Shown piece by piece: positions 14,850-22,871 of a stretch of DNA of 22,871 nucleotides. The DNA lies in the NCBI GenBank assembly GCA_949077035.1, contig CARUPR010000012.1, forward strand, positions 1 to 22,871, written 5' to 3'. The notes below the pieces were generated by a model that saw only the letters and a list, made by a program, of their open reading frames with translations, was not told where the DNA came from and did no database searches. Every line of letters begins with the position of its first letter. Position 1 is the first letter of the stretch. The DNA comes from an uncultured Eubacteriales bacterium (lineage in GTDB: Bacteria; Bacillota; Clostridia; Christensenellales; UBA1242). Both the position numbers and the translations under genes were made by a program.

Positions 14850-17465
14850 CTATTCCTCCTCAACCCTTTTTACAAGGTCATTTAGAATTTCAAAAGCATA
14901 CATAGGTGAAATTCTATTTATATCTATATCTTTAATAGTCGACAAAATGCTTAGAGCAAGTTTTGTTTTATCTTCTGCTTGAACTTTACGTTCTTTAAAT
15001 ATATTCATATCAAGTTTTTGATTTACAGCCTCAAGATTTTCTGAGATTTCCTTTGCCCTGTCAAGAACATCTTTTGGAACTCCTGCAAGCCTTGCAACTT
15101 CTATACCGAAACTTTTATTTGCCCCACCGCGGACAATTTTTCTTAAAAATACAACTTTATCATCAATTTCTTTTACTGCAATTTTATAGTTTTTCACCCC
15201 TTCAAGCACACCTTCTAGCTCTGTAAGCTCGTGATAATGTGTTGCAAAAAGTGTTTTTGCCTTATATTTAGATGAAAGGTTTTCTACAACCGACCATGCA
15301 ATACTAAGACCATCAAAAGTTGACGTTCCTCTTCCTATTTCATCAAGCACAACAAGACTTTTATCTGTTGCATTTGCAAGAATAAGAGCAACCTCACTCA
15401 TTTCAACCATAAAAGTGCTTTGACCAAAGGCTAGGTCATCACTTGCACCAACTCTTGTAAAAATTCGGTCTGTAATTGGAATAATCGCCTCTTTGGCAGG
15501 GACGAAACTTCCAACATGGGCAAGTAAGGTGATAATCGCAACCTGTCGCATATAGGTGCTTTTACCAGCCATATTAGGACCAGTAATTATCATTATTCGA
15601 TTTTTATCATCATCAAGCAATGTATCATTGGCAACAAACTGCCCTTGTGAAATAAATTGCTCAACAACAGGATGTCTGCCGTCAATAATTTTCAATTCTT
15701 TCACATTAGAATTTATTGTTGGCCTGCAATAATTGTTTTTGACTGCAACTTCCGCCAAGGAAAGCAAGGCATCAAGGGAAGCGACGGCAGAAGCAATTTG
15801 TTGAAAGGAATTTATATATTTTAATAATATCTTTTTTATTTGAATAAAGATGTCATTTTCAAGCTGAATAGCTTTTTCTTCAGAGCCCAAAACCTTTTCT
15901 TCTAAAACTTTCAAATCTTCAGTTATATATCTTTCATTATTAGCAACAGTTTGTTTTCTTATATATCGAACAGGGACTTTATCAATCTGACTTTTATTAA
16001 CTTCAATAAAATAACCAAATATCTTATTAAAGCTTATCTTCAAGCCTTTGATATCGGTGGCTTCGGCCTCCTTTTTTTCAAGTTCTTTTATCCAAATCTT
16101 GCCATCATCTTTGGCTGCCCTATATTCATCAAGCTCTTTATTAAAACCAGTTTTGATATAATTCCCACCTTTCATAACAACTGAAGCATTTTCATCAATT
16201 GCACGAACAAGTAAATCGGTGATATTACCCACATCAACAATATTTTCACGAATATCAATTAAAATTTTACTTTTTGCTGATGCAAGTTCATTTTTTATTG
16301 ATGGAAGAAATGAAAGCGAAACTCCAAAATTGTATAAATCCTTTGGCGAAACTCTATCATAAGCAACCTTACTTGAAAGCCTTTCAATATCATAAATTTT
16401 TGATAAAAGTTCTGACAATCTATCACGTAAAATTAATTTCTGAATAAGTTCATCAACGCCATCAAGTCTTGCATTTATCAAGCTGCTATCTTGCAAAGGT
16501 TGGTCAATCATCTTTCTTAATGCTCTTGCACCCATACTTGATTTAGTTTTATCAAGCACCCAAAGAATTGAACCATATTTCTTTCGTTCTCTATTGGTTT
16601 CATCAATTTCAAGATTTCTTCTTGTATTCAAATCTATAGTCATATAATTTGCATTTCTTACAACGGTGATTTTATTGATATTTGCAAGAAGAGTTTTCTG
16701 AGTTTCTTTTAAATATTGAAGCAGAGCTCCAGCACTGCAAATAATGCCTTCATTGCCCTTTATATCAAAAATTTTATCAAAGTTTTCACCAAATTGTTGC
16801 GCCAAAAAATCTTTTGCAGTTTTCTTGTCATAAGCCCATTCATAAAACTTATTTAATTTTTGAATACTGCCAAGTTTCATTATATTAAAGTTGTTATAAA
16901 AAGAAAAGCTTTCTTCATTGCCAATAACTTCAGATGGCAATATACGAGAAACTAGGTCACTAATTTCTCCTTCTGGTTTATCTTTTCCAATCGGCATAAC
17001 ATTAAATTCGCCGGTTGAAATATCTACAAAACTGACACCATATTTATCACCATTTTTATATACCGACAGCAAATAATTGTTTCTCTTTTGTTCAAGCATT
17101 TCTTCTTCAATAATTGTGCCTGGAGTAATTACCCTGACAACATCGCGCTCTAACATGACATTTTTGCCAGGCTGAGGCTGTGTCAATTGTTCACATATAG
17201 CAACTTTATGGCCATTTGCAACAAGCCTTGCAATATATGTCTGAGCAGCATGATATGGCATACCGCACATAGGCGCTTTTTCTGGCAGACCGCAATTTTT
17301 AGATGTCAAAACAAGGTCCAGTTCTCTCGAAGCAAGCACTGCATCTTCATAAAACATTTCATAAAAATCACCCATTCTATTCAAAAGTATACAATCACTA
17401 TATTTTTCTTTAACATTAAAATATTGACGCATACCAGGAGAAGCTAAATTCTTATCTATTATCAT
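14850..17465 (-). CDS. mutS: DNA mismatch repair protein MutS
   Basis: An 871-residue MutS1, the ATPase that recognises mismatches and small loops. The mismatch-contact motif GDFYEMF (F34, E36) is present. Domain I and II sequences (CGMPYHAA, ICEQLTQP, RVITPGT) follow, then the lever/clamp region. The ATPase domain contains Walker A GPNMAGKST (about 628-636), DEIGRGTSTFDG (Walker B and signature) and ATHYHEL. The C-terminal helix-turn-helix tail is normal, and length is normal. Its ATG overlaps the miaB stop as ATGA, so it is translationally coupled; a GGGAG sequence lies about 11 bases upstream. Together with mutL it gives a full MutSL pair. Confidence 0.98.
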   Translation of the reverse strand: MIIDKNLASPGMRQYFNVKEKYSDCILLNRMGDFYEMFYEDAVLASRELDLVLTSKNCGLPEKAPMCGMPYHAAQTYIARLVANGHKVAICEQLTQPQPGKNVMLERDVVRVITPGTIIEEEMLEQKRNNYLLSVYKNGDKYGVSFVDISTGEFNVMPIGKDKPEGEISDLVSRILPSEVIGNEESFSFYNNFNIMKLGSIQKLNKFYEWAYDKKTAKDFLAQQFGENFDKIFDIKGNEGIICSAGALLQYLKETQKTLLANINKITVVRNANYMTIDLNTRRNLEIDETNRERKKYGSILWVLDKTKSSMGARALRKMIDQPLQDSSLINARLDGVDELIQKLILRDRLSELLSKIYDIERLSSKVAYDRVSPKDLYNFGVSLSFLPSIKNELASAKSKILIDIRENIVDVGNITDLLVRAIDENASVVMKGGNYIKTGFNKELDEYRAAKDDGKIWIKELEKKEAEATDIKGLKISFNKIFGYFIEVNKSQIDKVPVRYIRKQTVANNERYITEDLKVLEEKVLGSEEKAIQLENDIFIQIKKILLKYINSFQQIASAVASLDALLSLAEVAVKNNYCRPTINSNVKELKIIDGRHPVVEQFISQGQFVANDTLLDDDKNRIMIITGPNMAGKSTYMRQVAIITLLAHVGSFVPAKEAIIPITDRIFTRVGASDDLAFGQSTFMVEMSEVALILANATDKSLVVLDEIGRGTSTFDGLSIAWSVVENLSSKYKAKTLFATHYHELTELEGVLEGVKNYKIAVKEIDDKVVFLRKIVRGGANKSFGIEVARLAGVPKDVLDRAKEISENLEAVNQKLDMNIFKERKVQAEDKTKLALSILSTIKDIDINRISPMYAFEILNDLVKRVEEE

Positions 17466-18586
17466 TTTTTATCTGACTCCCTTTGCAACTTTTTTTCCAA
17501 AGCAAGTAGTTTATTCACCCTCTTATTCTTCACATCTTGGTCAATCTGCTCTTCCATTTTGCTGGCAACAGTTCCTTCACGAGGAGAATACATGAAAGCA
17601 AAAATGCTATCATATTTCACCTTTTCAACCAAAGACATTGTATCTTCAAATTCCTCTTCAGTTTCTGAAGGAAATCCAACAATAAAATCTGAAGTTATGC
17701 GGCAATCAGGAATTTTCTTGCGGATTTTGTCAATAATTTCAAGATACTTTTCTCTTGTATAACTTCTGTTCATCATTTTTAATATTCTGTTGTTTCCGCT
17801 TTGTGCAGGAAGGTGTATGTATTTTTCTATCTTATCTTCACCTGCAATTACATCAATCACATCATCTGTCAAATCTTTTGGATGTGATGTCATAAAAGAA
17901 ACCTTAAAATCACCTTCAATCTTGCAAATTTCTTTCAAAAGTTGGGCAAAAGAAAGGCCACCTTCAATATCCTTACCATAAGAATTTACATTTTGACCTA
18001 AAAGAGTTATTTTTTTATATTTGCCTGTTTCAACTGTTTCTTTAATCTCTTTTAAGATATTTTCAGCTTTTCGCGATTTTTCTCTGCCACGAACATAAGG
18101 AACAATGCAATATGTGCAAAAATTATTGCATCCTTGCATGATATTCACCCAAGCATTATCACCGCTTGTCCTTTTATATGGAAGAGTTTCGTCAATATCG
18201 CCTTCTTCCAGAATTTCAAGCTGTCTACCCTTTTTGACAGCTTCTATATAGAGACCAAGTTTTGGCAGATTGAAAGTCCCAATAACAATATCAACAAAAG
18301 GAAAGGTATTTAAAAGCTTTTGTGCTGTTTGACTTTTTTGAGTCATACAACCACAAACAACAATGATTAAATCCTTATTTTTTCTCTTTTGCTTTTTTAA
18401 ATTGCCAACATTACCAAAAACTCTGTCCTCAGCACCTTCACGAATTGCACAAGTATTAAAAACGATTATGTCAGCTTCTTCTCTTGCCTGACAACATTCA
18501 TAACCCATTTTTTCAAGTATACCTGCTATTTTTTCTGATTCGTGCACATTCATTTGGCATCCATAAGTAACAATAAAATATTTCAT
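17462..18586 (-). CDS. miaB: MiaB-type tRNA methylthiotransferase lacking the TRAM domain
   Basis: A 374-residue radical-SAM methylthiotransferase that converts i6A37 to ms2i6A37. The N-terminal UPF0004 domain holds the cysteines of the auxiliary iron-sulfur cluster (C10 in YGCQMN, C46 in NTCAIRE, C80 in CGCMTQ). The radical-SAM cluster is CNNFCTYC (C153, C157, C160). Further MiaB-like motifs are LGQNVNSYG, FMTSHPKDL, HLPAQSGNNRILKMMNRSYT, DFIVGFPSETEEEF and FMYSPREGTVA. It ends at LLALEKKLQRESDKK, exactly where the usual C-terminal TRAM tRNA-binding domain should begin; typical family length is about 430-500. The stop overlaps the mutS start, so no TRAM can be recovered by frameshift. The start is supported by AGAGGAA. 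First gene of the five-gene operon. Confidence 0.94.
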   Translation of the reverse strand: MKYFIVTYGCQMNVHESEKIAGILEKMGYECCQAREEADIIVFNTCAIREGAEDRVFGNVGNLKKQKRKNKDLIIVVCGCMTQKSQTAQKLLNTFPFVDIVIGTFNLPKLGLYIEAVKKGRQLEILEEGDIDETLPYKRTSGDNAWVNIMQGCNNFCTYCIVPYVRGREKSRKAENILKEIKETVETGKYKKITLLGQNVNSYGKDIEGGLSFAQLLKEICKIEGDFKVSFMTSHPKDLTDDVIDVIAGEDKIEKYIHLPAQSGNNRILKMMNRSYTREKYLEIIDKIRKKIPDCRITSDFIVGFPSETEEEFEDTMSLVEKVKYDSIFAFMYSPREGTVASKMEEQIDQDVKNKRVNKLLALEKKLQRESDKK

Positions 18587-18689
18587 AAATTCCTCTATCC
18601 TTGGTATTTTTAATTTTTTTTAAACAAAACAAATAAAAACCTTATTTACTTTTTTTATAATAAATAAACCTTTTTTCTATTCCAAAAAG

Positions 18690-18718
18690 ATTATACTATA
18701 AAATCGATAAATTTTCAA
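18690..18718 (-). promoter_or_regulatory. Promoter of the miaB-mutS-mutL-miaA-ynbB operon
   Basis: Reverse strand -35 TTGAAA (18713-18718), exact 17-nt spacer, perfect -10 TATAAT (18690-18695). The leader to the miaB ATG is about 97 nt, AT-rich, with no convincing hairpin or riboswitch. Confidence 0.75.
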
Positions 18719-18771
18719 TTAAAAATTTACAAAAATAGAAATATTTTGTGAAAAGTTATACATAATAACAA

Positions 18772-20997
18772 ATGATGAAAAAATTTATAAAATGGTTTAT
18801 GATTTTGATAATAATTTCTCTTGCACTGGCCCTCACCGGACTAGGCCTTTATATATCTTCAATATATGTAAATGCCAAGAGTATGGAAATAAATGAAGAT
18901 GTGCTTACATCCTCAGCACTCACCTTAAACATCTTTGACCTTGATAATAGACCAATTAAAGAAGACAATGAAATAAATCATTCCTATGCCAAGATAGAAA
19001 CTTTAAATCCTTACACTAAAGAGGCATTTATATCCATTGAAGACAAGGTCTTTTATCAGCATCATGGGGTAAACTATAAAAGAATTGCTAAAGCGGGTTT
19101 AAATAATTTAAAATCACACTCTTTAAAAGAAGGTGCTTCTACAATAACCCAACAGCTTATTAAAAACACACAATTATCAAGCGAAAAAACATATGATAGA
19201 AAGATAAAAGAAATTGCTCTTGCACAGAAAATTGAAAAGATGTATGACAAAGACCAAATTTTAGAATATTATCTCAATGTAATATATTTTGGCAATAATT
19301 GTTATGGTATTGAAAGTGCATCAAATTATTATTTTTCAAAAAGTGCAAAAGAGCTTTCATTGGATGAATCTTGTATCCTTGCGGGAATGATTAAGTCGCC
19401 TGCCAAATACTCTCCAATAAAAAACAGCGAAAATTGTCTAAAAAGACGAAATTTGGTTTTAAAAGAAATGAAAAAGGATGGCAAAATTACCATTGATGAA
19501 TATACTTTAGCCAAAGAAAAAAAGCTTAATTTAAATTTAAATCAAGATAAAATTAATAGATTAAATTCTTATAGTCAGGCTTCGATTGATGAAGCGGAAA
19601 AAATTTTAGGAATACCTGCACGTCAAATAGCCTTAGCCGGATATAAAATTTATACATATCAAGACAAAGAAAAGCAGCAAGCTTTGCTTGACGCTATTCA
19701 AAGCCAAGAGATTTCCTCTGACAGCGCAGGTATTATAATTGATAATGAAAAAGGTGCAATAACCGCCTATGTTGGAGATAGTTGTTATAAAATTTTAGAT
19801 GCAAAAAGACAACCTGGCTCTTGTATAAAACCAGTCTTAGTCTATGCTCCCGCATTAAATGAAGATATAATTTATCCATGCACACAAATTCTTGATGAGA
19901 AAATTACCATTTCTGACTACACACCAAAAAATGTTGGAAATCTCTATCGTGGTTATGTGAGCAGCAGAGAAGCCTTATCAAAATCAATAAATATTCCTGC
20001 AGTTAAAGTTCTTTCTTATGTTGGAATAGATAAAGCTAAAATTTATGCACAACAAATGGGGATAAATTTTGATGAAAAAGATGATAGTTACACCATCGCT
20101 CTTGGCGGTATGACATATGGGGTCAATCTTGCGGAACTTGCTGGTTCTTACACTACTTTTGCAAACAATGGATATTATAAACAACCCAAATTCATATCAT
20201 TTATCACCGACAAAAACAACAAACTAGTTTACATAAACAAAACCCAGAGCGAAAAAATTTTAAGAGAGGATAGTGCCTATCTTCTCACAGATATGCTTAA
20301 AACTTGTGCCAAAAGCGGAACTGCCAAAAAATTGTCTGATTTAAACCTTGATATTGCATCTAAGACAGGGACTGTCGGCAAATCAAACAGCAAACTAAAC
20401 CTTGATGCTTGGAACATATCTTATACAAAAGCCCAAACTGTTGGTATTTGGCTTGGAAATTTGGATAATACACCTATCTCTTATGCTGGCGGAAATCAAC
20501 CTACTCAGATTGTAAAAAAATATTTTGAAATCATGCCTGACAACTCCACTTTTGATAGACCTAATAGCATTGTTGAAAAAAGAATTGATGCAATCACTCT
20601 TGATGAAACACACGTTGTGTCACTTGCAAATAGTTTCACACCAGATAGATATACCCAGACAGAACTTTTTTCAAGTTTCAACCTTCCGTCTGATGTTTCA
20701 AACAAATTTGTACAAGTAGAAAAAGTCAAAGTATCAAGCCATGTTGAAAAAGGTATGGCAATATTAGAATTTGACGCCAAAGATTATGAAAGTTATGACA
20801 TAATCGTGCAAGGTCAAACCATCAATCAAATAATTGGAAAAAATGGAAAACAAACTTTGACCATACCACTCACGGATTCAAAACAAGATATTATAATAGA
20901 GAATTATTACACTCTTTCTCCTGAAAATAAAGAAAGCCAAAAATTAAGTTTTGTCAAAAAAGAAAAACAAAACACTTCAAACAAATGGTATATTTGA
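18772..20997 (+). CDS. Class A penicillin-binding protein (PBP1A family)
   Basis: A 741-residue bifunctional cell-wall synthase. An N-terminal membrane anchor (about 5-33) precedes the GT51 glycosyltransferase domain, with SIEDKVFYQHHG (catalytic Glu90), GASTITQQLIKN and KIKEIALAQKIEKMYDKDQILEYYLN. The transpeptidase domain shows the active-site Ser in GSCIKP (S350, K353), SIN (405-407) and KTG (531-533). The C-terminus is a beta-rich, possibly FN3-like region, ending in a lysine-rich tail. All catalytic motifs are intact. Two ATGs in tandem (18772, 18775) serve as start; no Shine-Dalgarno is present and a TATACA sequence at 18757-18762 lies only nine bases upstream. It is divergent from miaB and ends at a strong terminator (21024-21053). 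Confidence 0.95.
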   Translation: MMKKFIKWFMILIIISLALALTGLGLYISSIYVNAKSMEINEDVLTSSALTLNIFDLDNRPIKEDNEINHSYAKIETLNPYTKEAFISIEDKVFYQHHGVNYKRIAKAGLNNLKSHSLKEGASTITQQLIKNTQLSSEKTYDRKIKEIALAQKIEKMYDKDQILEYYLNVIYFGNNCYGIESASNYYFSKSAKELSLDESCILAGMIKSPAKYSPIKNSENCLKRRNLVLKEMKKDGKITIDEYTLAKEKKLNLNLNQDKINRLNSYSQASIDEAEKILGIPARQIALAGYKIYTYQDKEKQQALLDAIQSQEISSDSAGIIIDNEKGAITAYVGDSCYKILDAKRQPGSCIKPVLVYAPALNEDIIYPCTQILDEKITISDYTPKNVGNLYRGYVSSREALSKSINIPAVKVLSYVGIDKAKIYAQQMGINFDEKDDSYTIALGGMTYGVNLAELAGSYTTFANNGYYKQPKFISFITDKNNKLVYINKTQSEKILREDSAYLLTDMLKTCAKSGTAKKLSDLNLDIASKTGTVGKSNSKLNLDAWNISYTKAQTVGIWLGNLDNTPISYAGGNQPTQIVKKYFEIMPDNSTFDRPNSIVEKRIDAITLDETHVVSLANSFTPDRYTQTELFSSFNLPSDVSNKFVQVEKVKVSSHVEKGMAILEFDAKDYESYDIIVQGQTINQIIGKNGKQTLTIPLTDSKQDIIIENYYTLSPENKESQKLSFVKKEKQNTSNKWYI

Positions 20998-21023
20998 GAT
21001 TAATCTATATAAATCAAAAATAA

Positions 21024-21053
21024 AAAAAACACTGAAAAAAAACAGTGTTTTTT
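21024..21053. terminator. Bidirectional terminator between the PBP gene and recA
   Basis: AAAACACTG (21026-21034) pairs with CAGTGTTTT (from 21043) around an eight-A loop. T run on the right, A run on the left, so it can terminate both the forward PBP transcript and the reverse pgsA-recA transcript. Confidence 0.9.
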
Positions 21054-21059
21054 ATTTTG

Positions 21060-21092
21060 AAAGATAATACAAACAACGTGAATATTATCTTT
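21060..21092. repeat. Inverted repeat downstream of recA
   Basis: AAAGATAATA (21060-21069) is perfectly complementary to TATTATCTTT (21083-21092), with a 13-nt loop. It lies between the terminator and the 13-bp repeat array. No T tract follows on the reverse strand, so it is not a terminator in itself; it may form a hairpin in the recA mRNA tail. Confidence 0.6.
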
Positions 21093-21143
21093 AGGAACGC
21101 AAGATAGGAAATATATCTAGGAACACAAGATAGGAATCTATAT
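21092..21143. repeat. Four 13-bp units, each starting TAGGAA, directly after recA
   Basis: TAGGAA occurs at 21092, 21105, 21118 and 21131, exactly 13 bases apart. Units 1 and 3 (TAGGAACGCAAGA and TAGGAACACAAGA) differ at one base. Units 2 and 4 share only the TAGGAA head, so the array also reads as a 26-bp period. The last unit touches the recA stop codon. Confidence 0.75.
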
Positions 21144-22186
21144 TATTCTTCATCTTCGTCAGCAGCAGCTTTGCTAGAATCGCTGTATAAAGCTTTAACT
21201 TTAGCAAGAACTTCATCAAAAAATTCAGGATTATTTTCTAAATATGCCCTTACATTCTCTTTTCCTTGACCTATTTTTTCATCATTATATGAGAACCAAG
21301 AGCCAGATTTTTTGATTATATCACTATCAATTGCAAGGTCAAGCACGCAACCATATTTGCTTATTCCTTGACCATAGATTATATCAAATTCAGCTGTCCT
21401 AAATGGTGGTGCAAGTTTGTTTTTAACAACCTTAACAACTGTTCTGTTTCCAACAATCATTGCTCCATCTTTAATTGAATCTTTACGTCTGACATCAAGT
21501 CTTATACTTGAATAGAATTTAAGTGCCTTTCCACCTGTTGTTGTTTCAGGTGAGCCAAACATAACACCAACCTTTTCACGAAGCTGATTGATAAAAATTA
21601 CACTTGTGTTGCTCTTATTTATCACACCTGTAAGCTTTCTAAGTGCCTGGCTCATCATTCTTGCTTGAAGGCCGACATGAGAATCACCCATTTCACCATC
21701 AATTTCTGCCTTTGGAGTAAGCGCTGCAACAGAGTCGATGACAACCAAATCAATTGAGCCTGATTTTACAAGCATCTCGCAGATATTTAAAGCTTGCTCT
21801 CCATTATCAGGTTGTGAGATGAATAAATCTTTAAGTTCAACCCCCAATTTTTCTGCATATGAAGGGTCAAGAGCGTGTTCTGCATCAATAAATGCACAAG
21901 TCCCACCCAATTTTTGAGCTTCTGCAATAATATGCAAAGAAACTGTTGTTTTACCAGATGATTCTGGACCATAAATTTCAATAACTCTACCTCTTGGAAT
22001 ACCTCCAATACCTAAAGCGATATCAAGAGTAAGGCACCCTGTTGGAATTACATCAATAGGCTCATTCACCCTATCACCAAGTTTCATAATAGCACCTTTT
22101 CCGTATTGCTTTTCTATCTGAAGCAATGCTTGGTCAAGTGCATCTTTTTTTGTATCTTTTAAATTTTTTGTTACTTCTTTTGCCAT
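21143..22186 (-). CDS. recA: Recombinase RecA
   Basis: A 347-residue RecA, which forms filaments on single-stranded DNA for homologous recombination and triggers LexA cleavage. Walker A GPESSGKT (73-80), the Glu of FIDAEHALD, Walker B LVVIDSVAAL, loop L1 region GDSHVGLQARMMSQALRKL and loop L2 REKVGVMFGSPETTTGGKALKFY are all canonical. The C-terminus is acidic (DEDEE). The start follows GAGG at seven bases. It lies 25 bases after pgsA on the same strand, so the two are probably co-transcribed. I found no obvious LexA box in that short gap. The tail of the transcript carries the inverted repeat and the 13-bp array. Confidence 0.98.
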   Translation of the reverse strand: MAKEVTKNLKDTKKDALDQALLQIEKQYGKGAIMKLGDRVNEPIDVIPTGCLTLDIALGIGGIPRGRVIEIYGPESSGKTTVSLHIIAEAQKLGGTCAFIDAEHALDPSYAEKLGVELKDLFISQPDNGEQALNICEMLVKSGSIDLVVIDSVAALTPKAEIDGEMGDSHVGLQARMMSQALRKLTGVINKSNTSVIFINQLREKVGVMFGSPETTTGGKALKFYSSIRLDVRRKDSIKDGAMIVGNRTVVKVVKNKLAPPFRTAEFDIIYGQGISKYGCVLDLAIDSDIIKKSGSWFSYNDEKIGQGKENVRAYLENNPEFFDEVLAKVKALYSDSSKAAADEDEE

Positions 22187-22211
22187 AATATCCTCAATTT
22201 AACTAAACTTT

Positions 22212-22871
22212 TTATTTTTTATCTTCAATTTTTTCTGTCTTTGTTTCTTTCTCAACATTCTCATTATTGTTTTTGGTGTCATCAATAGTTTCGATAGTTT
22301 CAGCTTCTGAATCTACTATTGTTTCTTCCTTTTCAATATTTTTATCATTAAAAACTTTGACGTTTCTAATGATATAGCTTGCACCAGAATATATTGTCAA
22401 GAAAGTTGTCGCAATCAAGAGTATCATCAAAACAAAGTTTGTTATTGAAATTGAAAGTGGTTTTGATGATGTTTGCATTAATAAATCTGATTCTACAAAT
22501 GCCAAAACCATATATAATGTAATTACAACATATTGGGCAGTTGCTTTGACTTTTCCACCCATATCAGCAGCCAACACTACACCTTTTGCTGCAGCAAGTT
22601 GACGAAGAGCTGACACAATAAATTCTCTTGCTAAAATAATTATTGCACAAACAATGCCAAGCCAAGAAGGATAAACCACAGGGGCGATTCCTATAATTGG
22701 TGTTGCGATTATCAGAATAAGTCCTGTCATAACCAAAACTTTATCTGCAATTGCATCAAAAAATTTTCCAAGGGTTGTCACCTTATTATATTTTCTTGCA
22801 ACGTATCCATCAAGAAAATCTGTAAGGCAGGCAATCAAAAACAAAACTGCTGCCACAAGTCTTCCGAAAGG
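22212..22871 (-). CDS. pgsA: CDP-diacylglycerol-glycerol-3-phosphate 3-phosphatidyltransferase, 5' end cut by window edge
   Basis: A partial membrane enzyme of the CDP-alcohol phosphatidyltransferase family, making phosphatidylglycerolphosphate. The signature DG-x2-AR-x8-G-x3-D-x3-D is complete in DGYVARKYNKVTTLGKFFDAIAD. The frame stays open to the right edge (PFGRL precedes the GTG at 22856), so that GTG is not the start and perhaps 30-50 N-terminal residues are missing. Several membrane helices follow (about the first 165 visible residues). After the last helix comes a tail of about 45 residues made almost wholly of E, K, D, T, N and I, unusual for PgsA, which normally ends soon after its last helix. 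It precedes recA by 25 bases. The gene symbol is by family and by the usual pgsA-recA linkage. Confidence 0.92.
   Translation of the reverse strand, partial: PFGRLVAAVLFLIACLTDFLDGYVARKYNKVTTLGKFFDAIADKVLVMTGLILIIATPIIGIAPVVYPSWLGIVCAIIILAREFIVSALRQLAAAKGVVLAADMGGKVKATAQYVVITLYMVLAFVESDLLMQTSSKPLSISITNFVLMILLIATTFLTIYSGASYIIRNVKVFNDKNIEKEETIVDSEAETIETIDDTKNNNENVEKETKTEKIEDKK

Noticed and set aside
14659..14982. Forward-strand 107-codon open frame across the mutL/mutS junction
   Set aside because: Antisense shadow of conserved MutL ATPase and MutS C-terminal coding sequence.
18587..18685. miaB leader considered as a riboswitch or attenuator
   Set aside because: It is AT-rich with imperfect direct repeats (AACCTTATTTA-like) but no stable stem or terminator was found.

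Overview
The window is a low-GC stretch of bacterial chromosome (by eye about 30% G+C) from a Gram-positive, Clostridia-like member of the Bacillota. Evidence for that placement is the gene order miaB-mutS-mutL-miaA-ynbB, the pgsA-recA and scpA-scpB pairs, a DacF-type carboxypeptidase, and relatives of the sporulation proteins SpoIVFB and SpoIIM. TGA is a true stop: miaB, mutL and the class A PBP gene end in TGA, and miaB stops exactly where mutS starts. The code is therefore standard, not mollicute-like. I see no phage, insertion sequence, CRISPR array or defence island. This is a core-genome region with several unusual details.

Left part (1-5645). A tRNA-Ser(GGA) is cut by the left edge. 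It is followed by a forward metallo-beta-lactamase-fold gene with two altered metal-ligand positions, a 55-codon YjzC-like gene, a DUF378 membrane protein, and a TM2/zinc-ribbon gene translationally coupled to mnmA. Next come a membrane protein with a degenerate class III cyclase domain and a divergent gene for a helical protein of unknown function.

Middle (5728-10640, all reverse). A SpoIVFB-like intramembrane protease is preceded by an overlapping 50-codon membrane-peptide ORF. Then come scpB and scpA (the condensin ScpAB), dacF, and a SpoIIM-like membrane protein.

Right (10761-22871). A five-gene operon miaB-mutS-mutL-miaA-ynbB reads leftward from a recognisable promoter near 18.7 kb. It joins tRNA A37 modification (MiaA makes i6A, MiaB methylthiolates it) to mismatch repair. 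The divergent gene is a class A penicillin-binding protein. A bidirectional terminator separates it from the reverse pgsA-recA pair; pgsA runs off the right edge.

Cross-cutting points: (1) several first-in-transcript genes have no Shine-Dalgarno and start 6-10 nt after a -10 element, suggesting leaderless mRNAs, while genes inside operons have Shine-Dalgarno sites or are coupled; (2) two proteins keep a familiar fold but lose expected catalytic residues (the MBL protein and the cyclase-like protein); (3) MiaB lacks its TRAM domain; (4) a four-unit, 13-bp phased repeat lies directly after recA. None of these amounts to a clearly new multi-gene system. The best candidates for something undescribed are the pseudo-enzymes, the small ORF in front of the SpoIVFB-like gene, and the TM2 promoter/palindrome.
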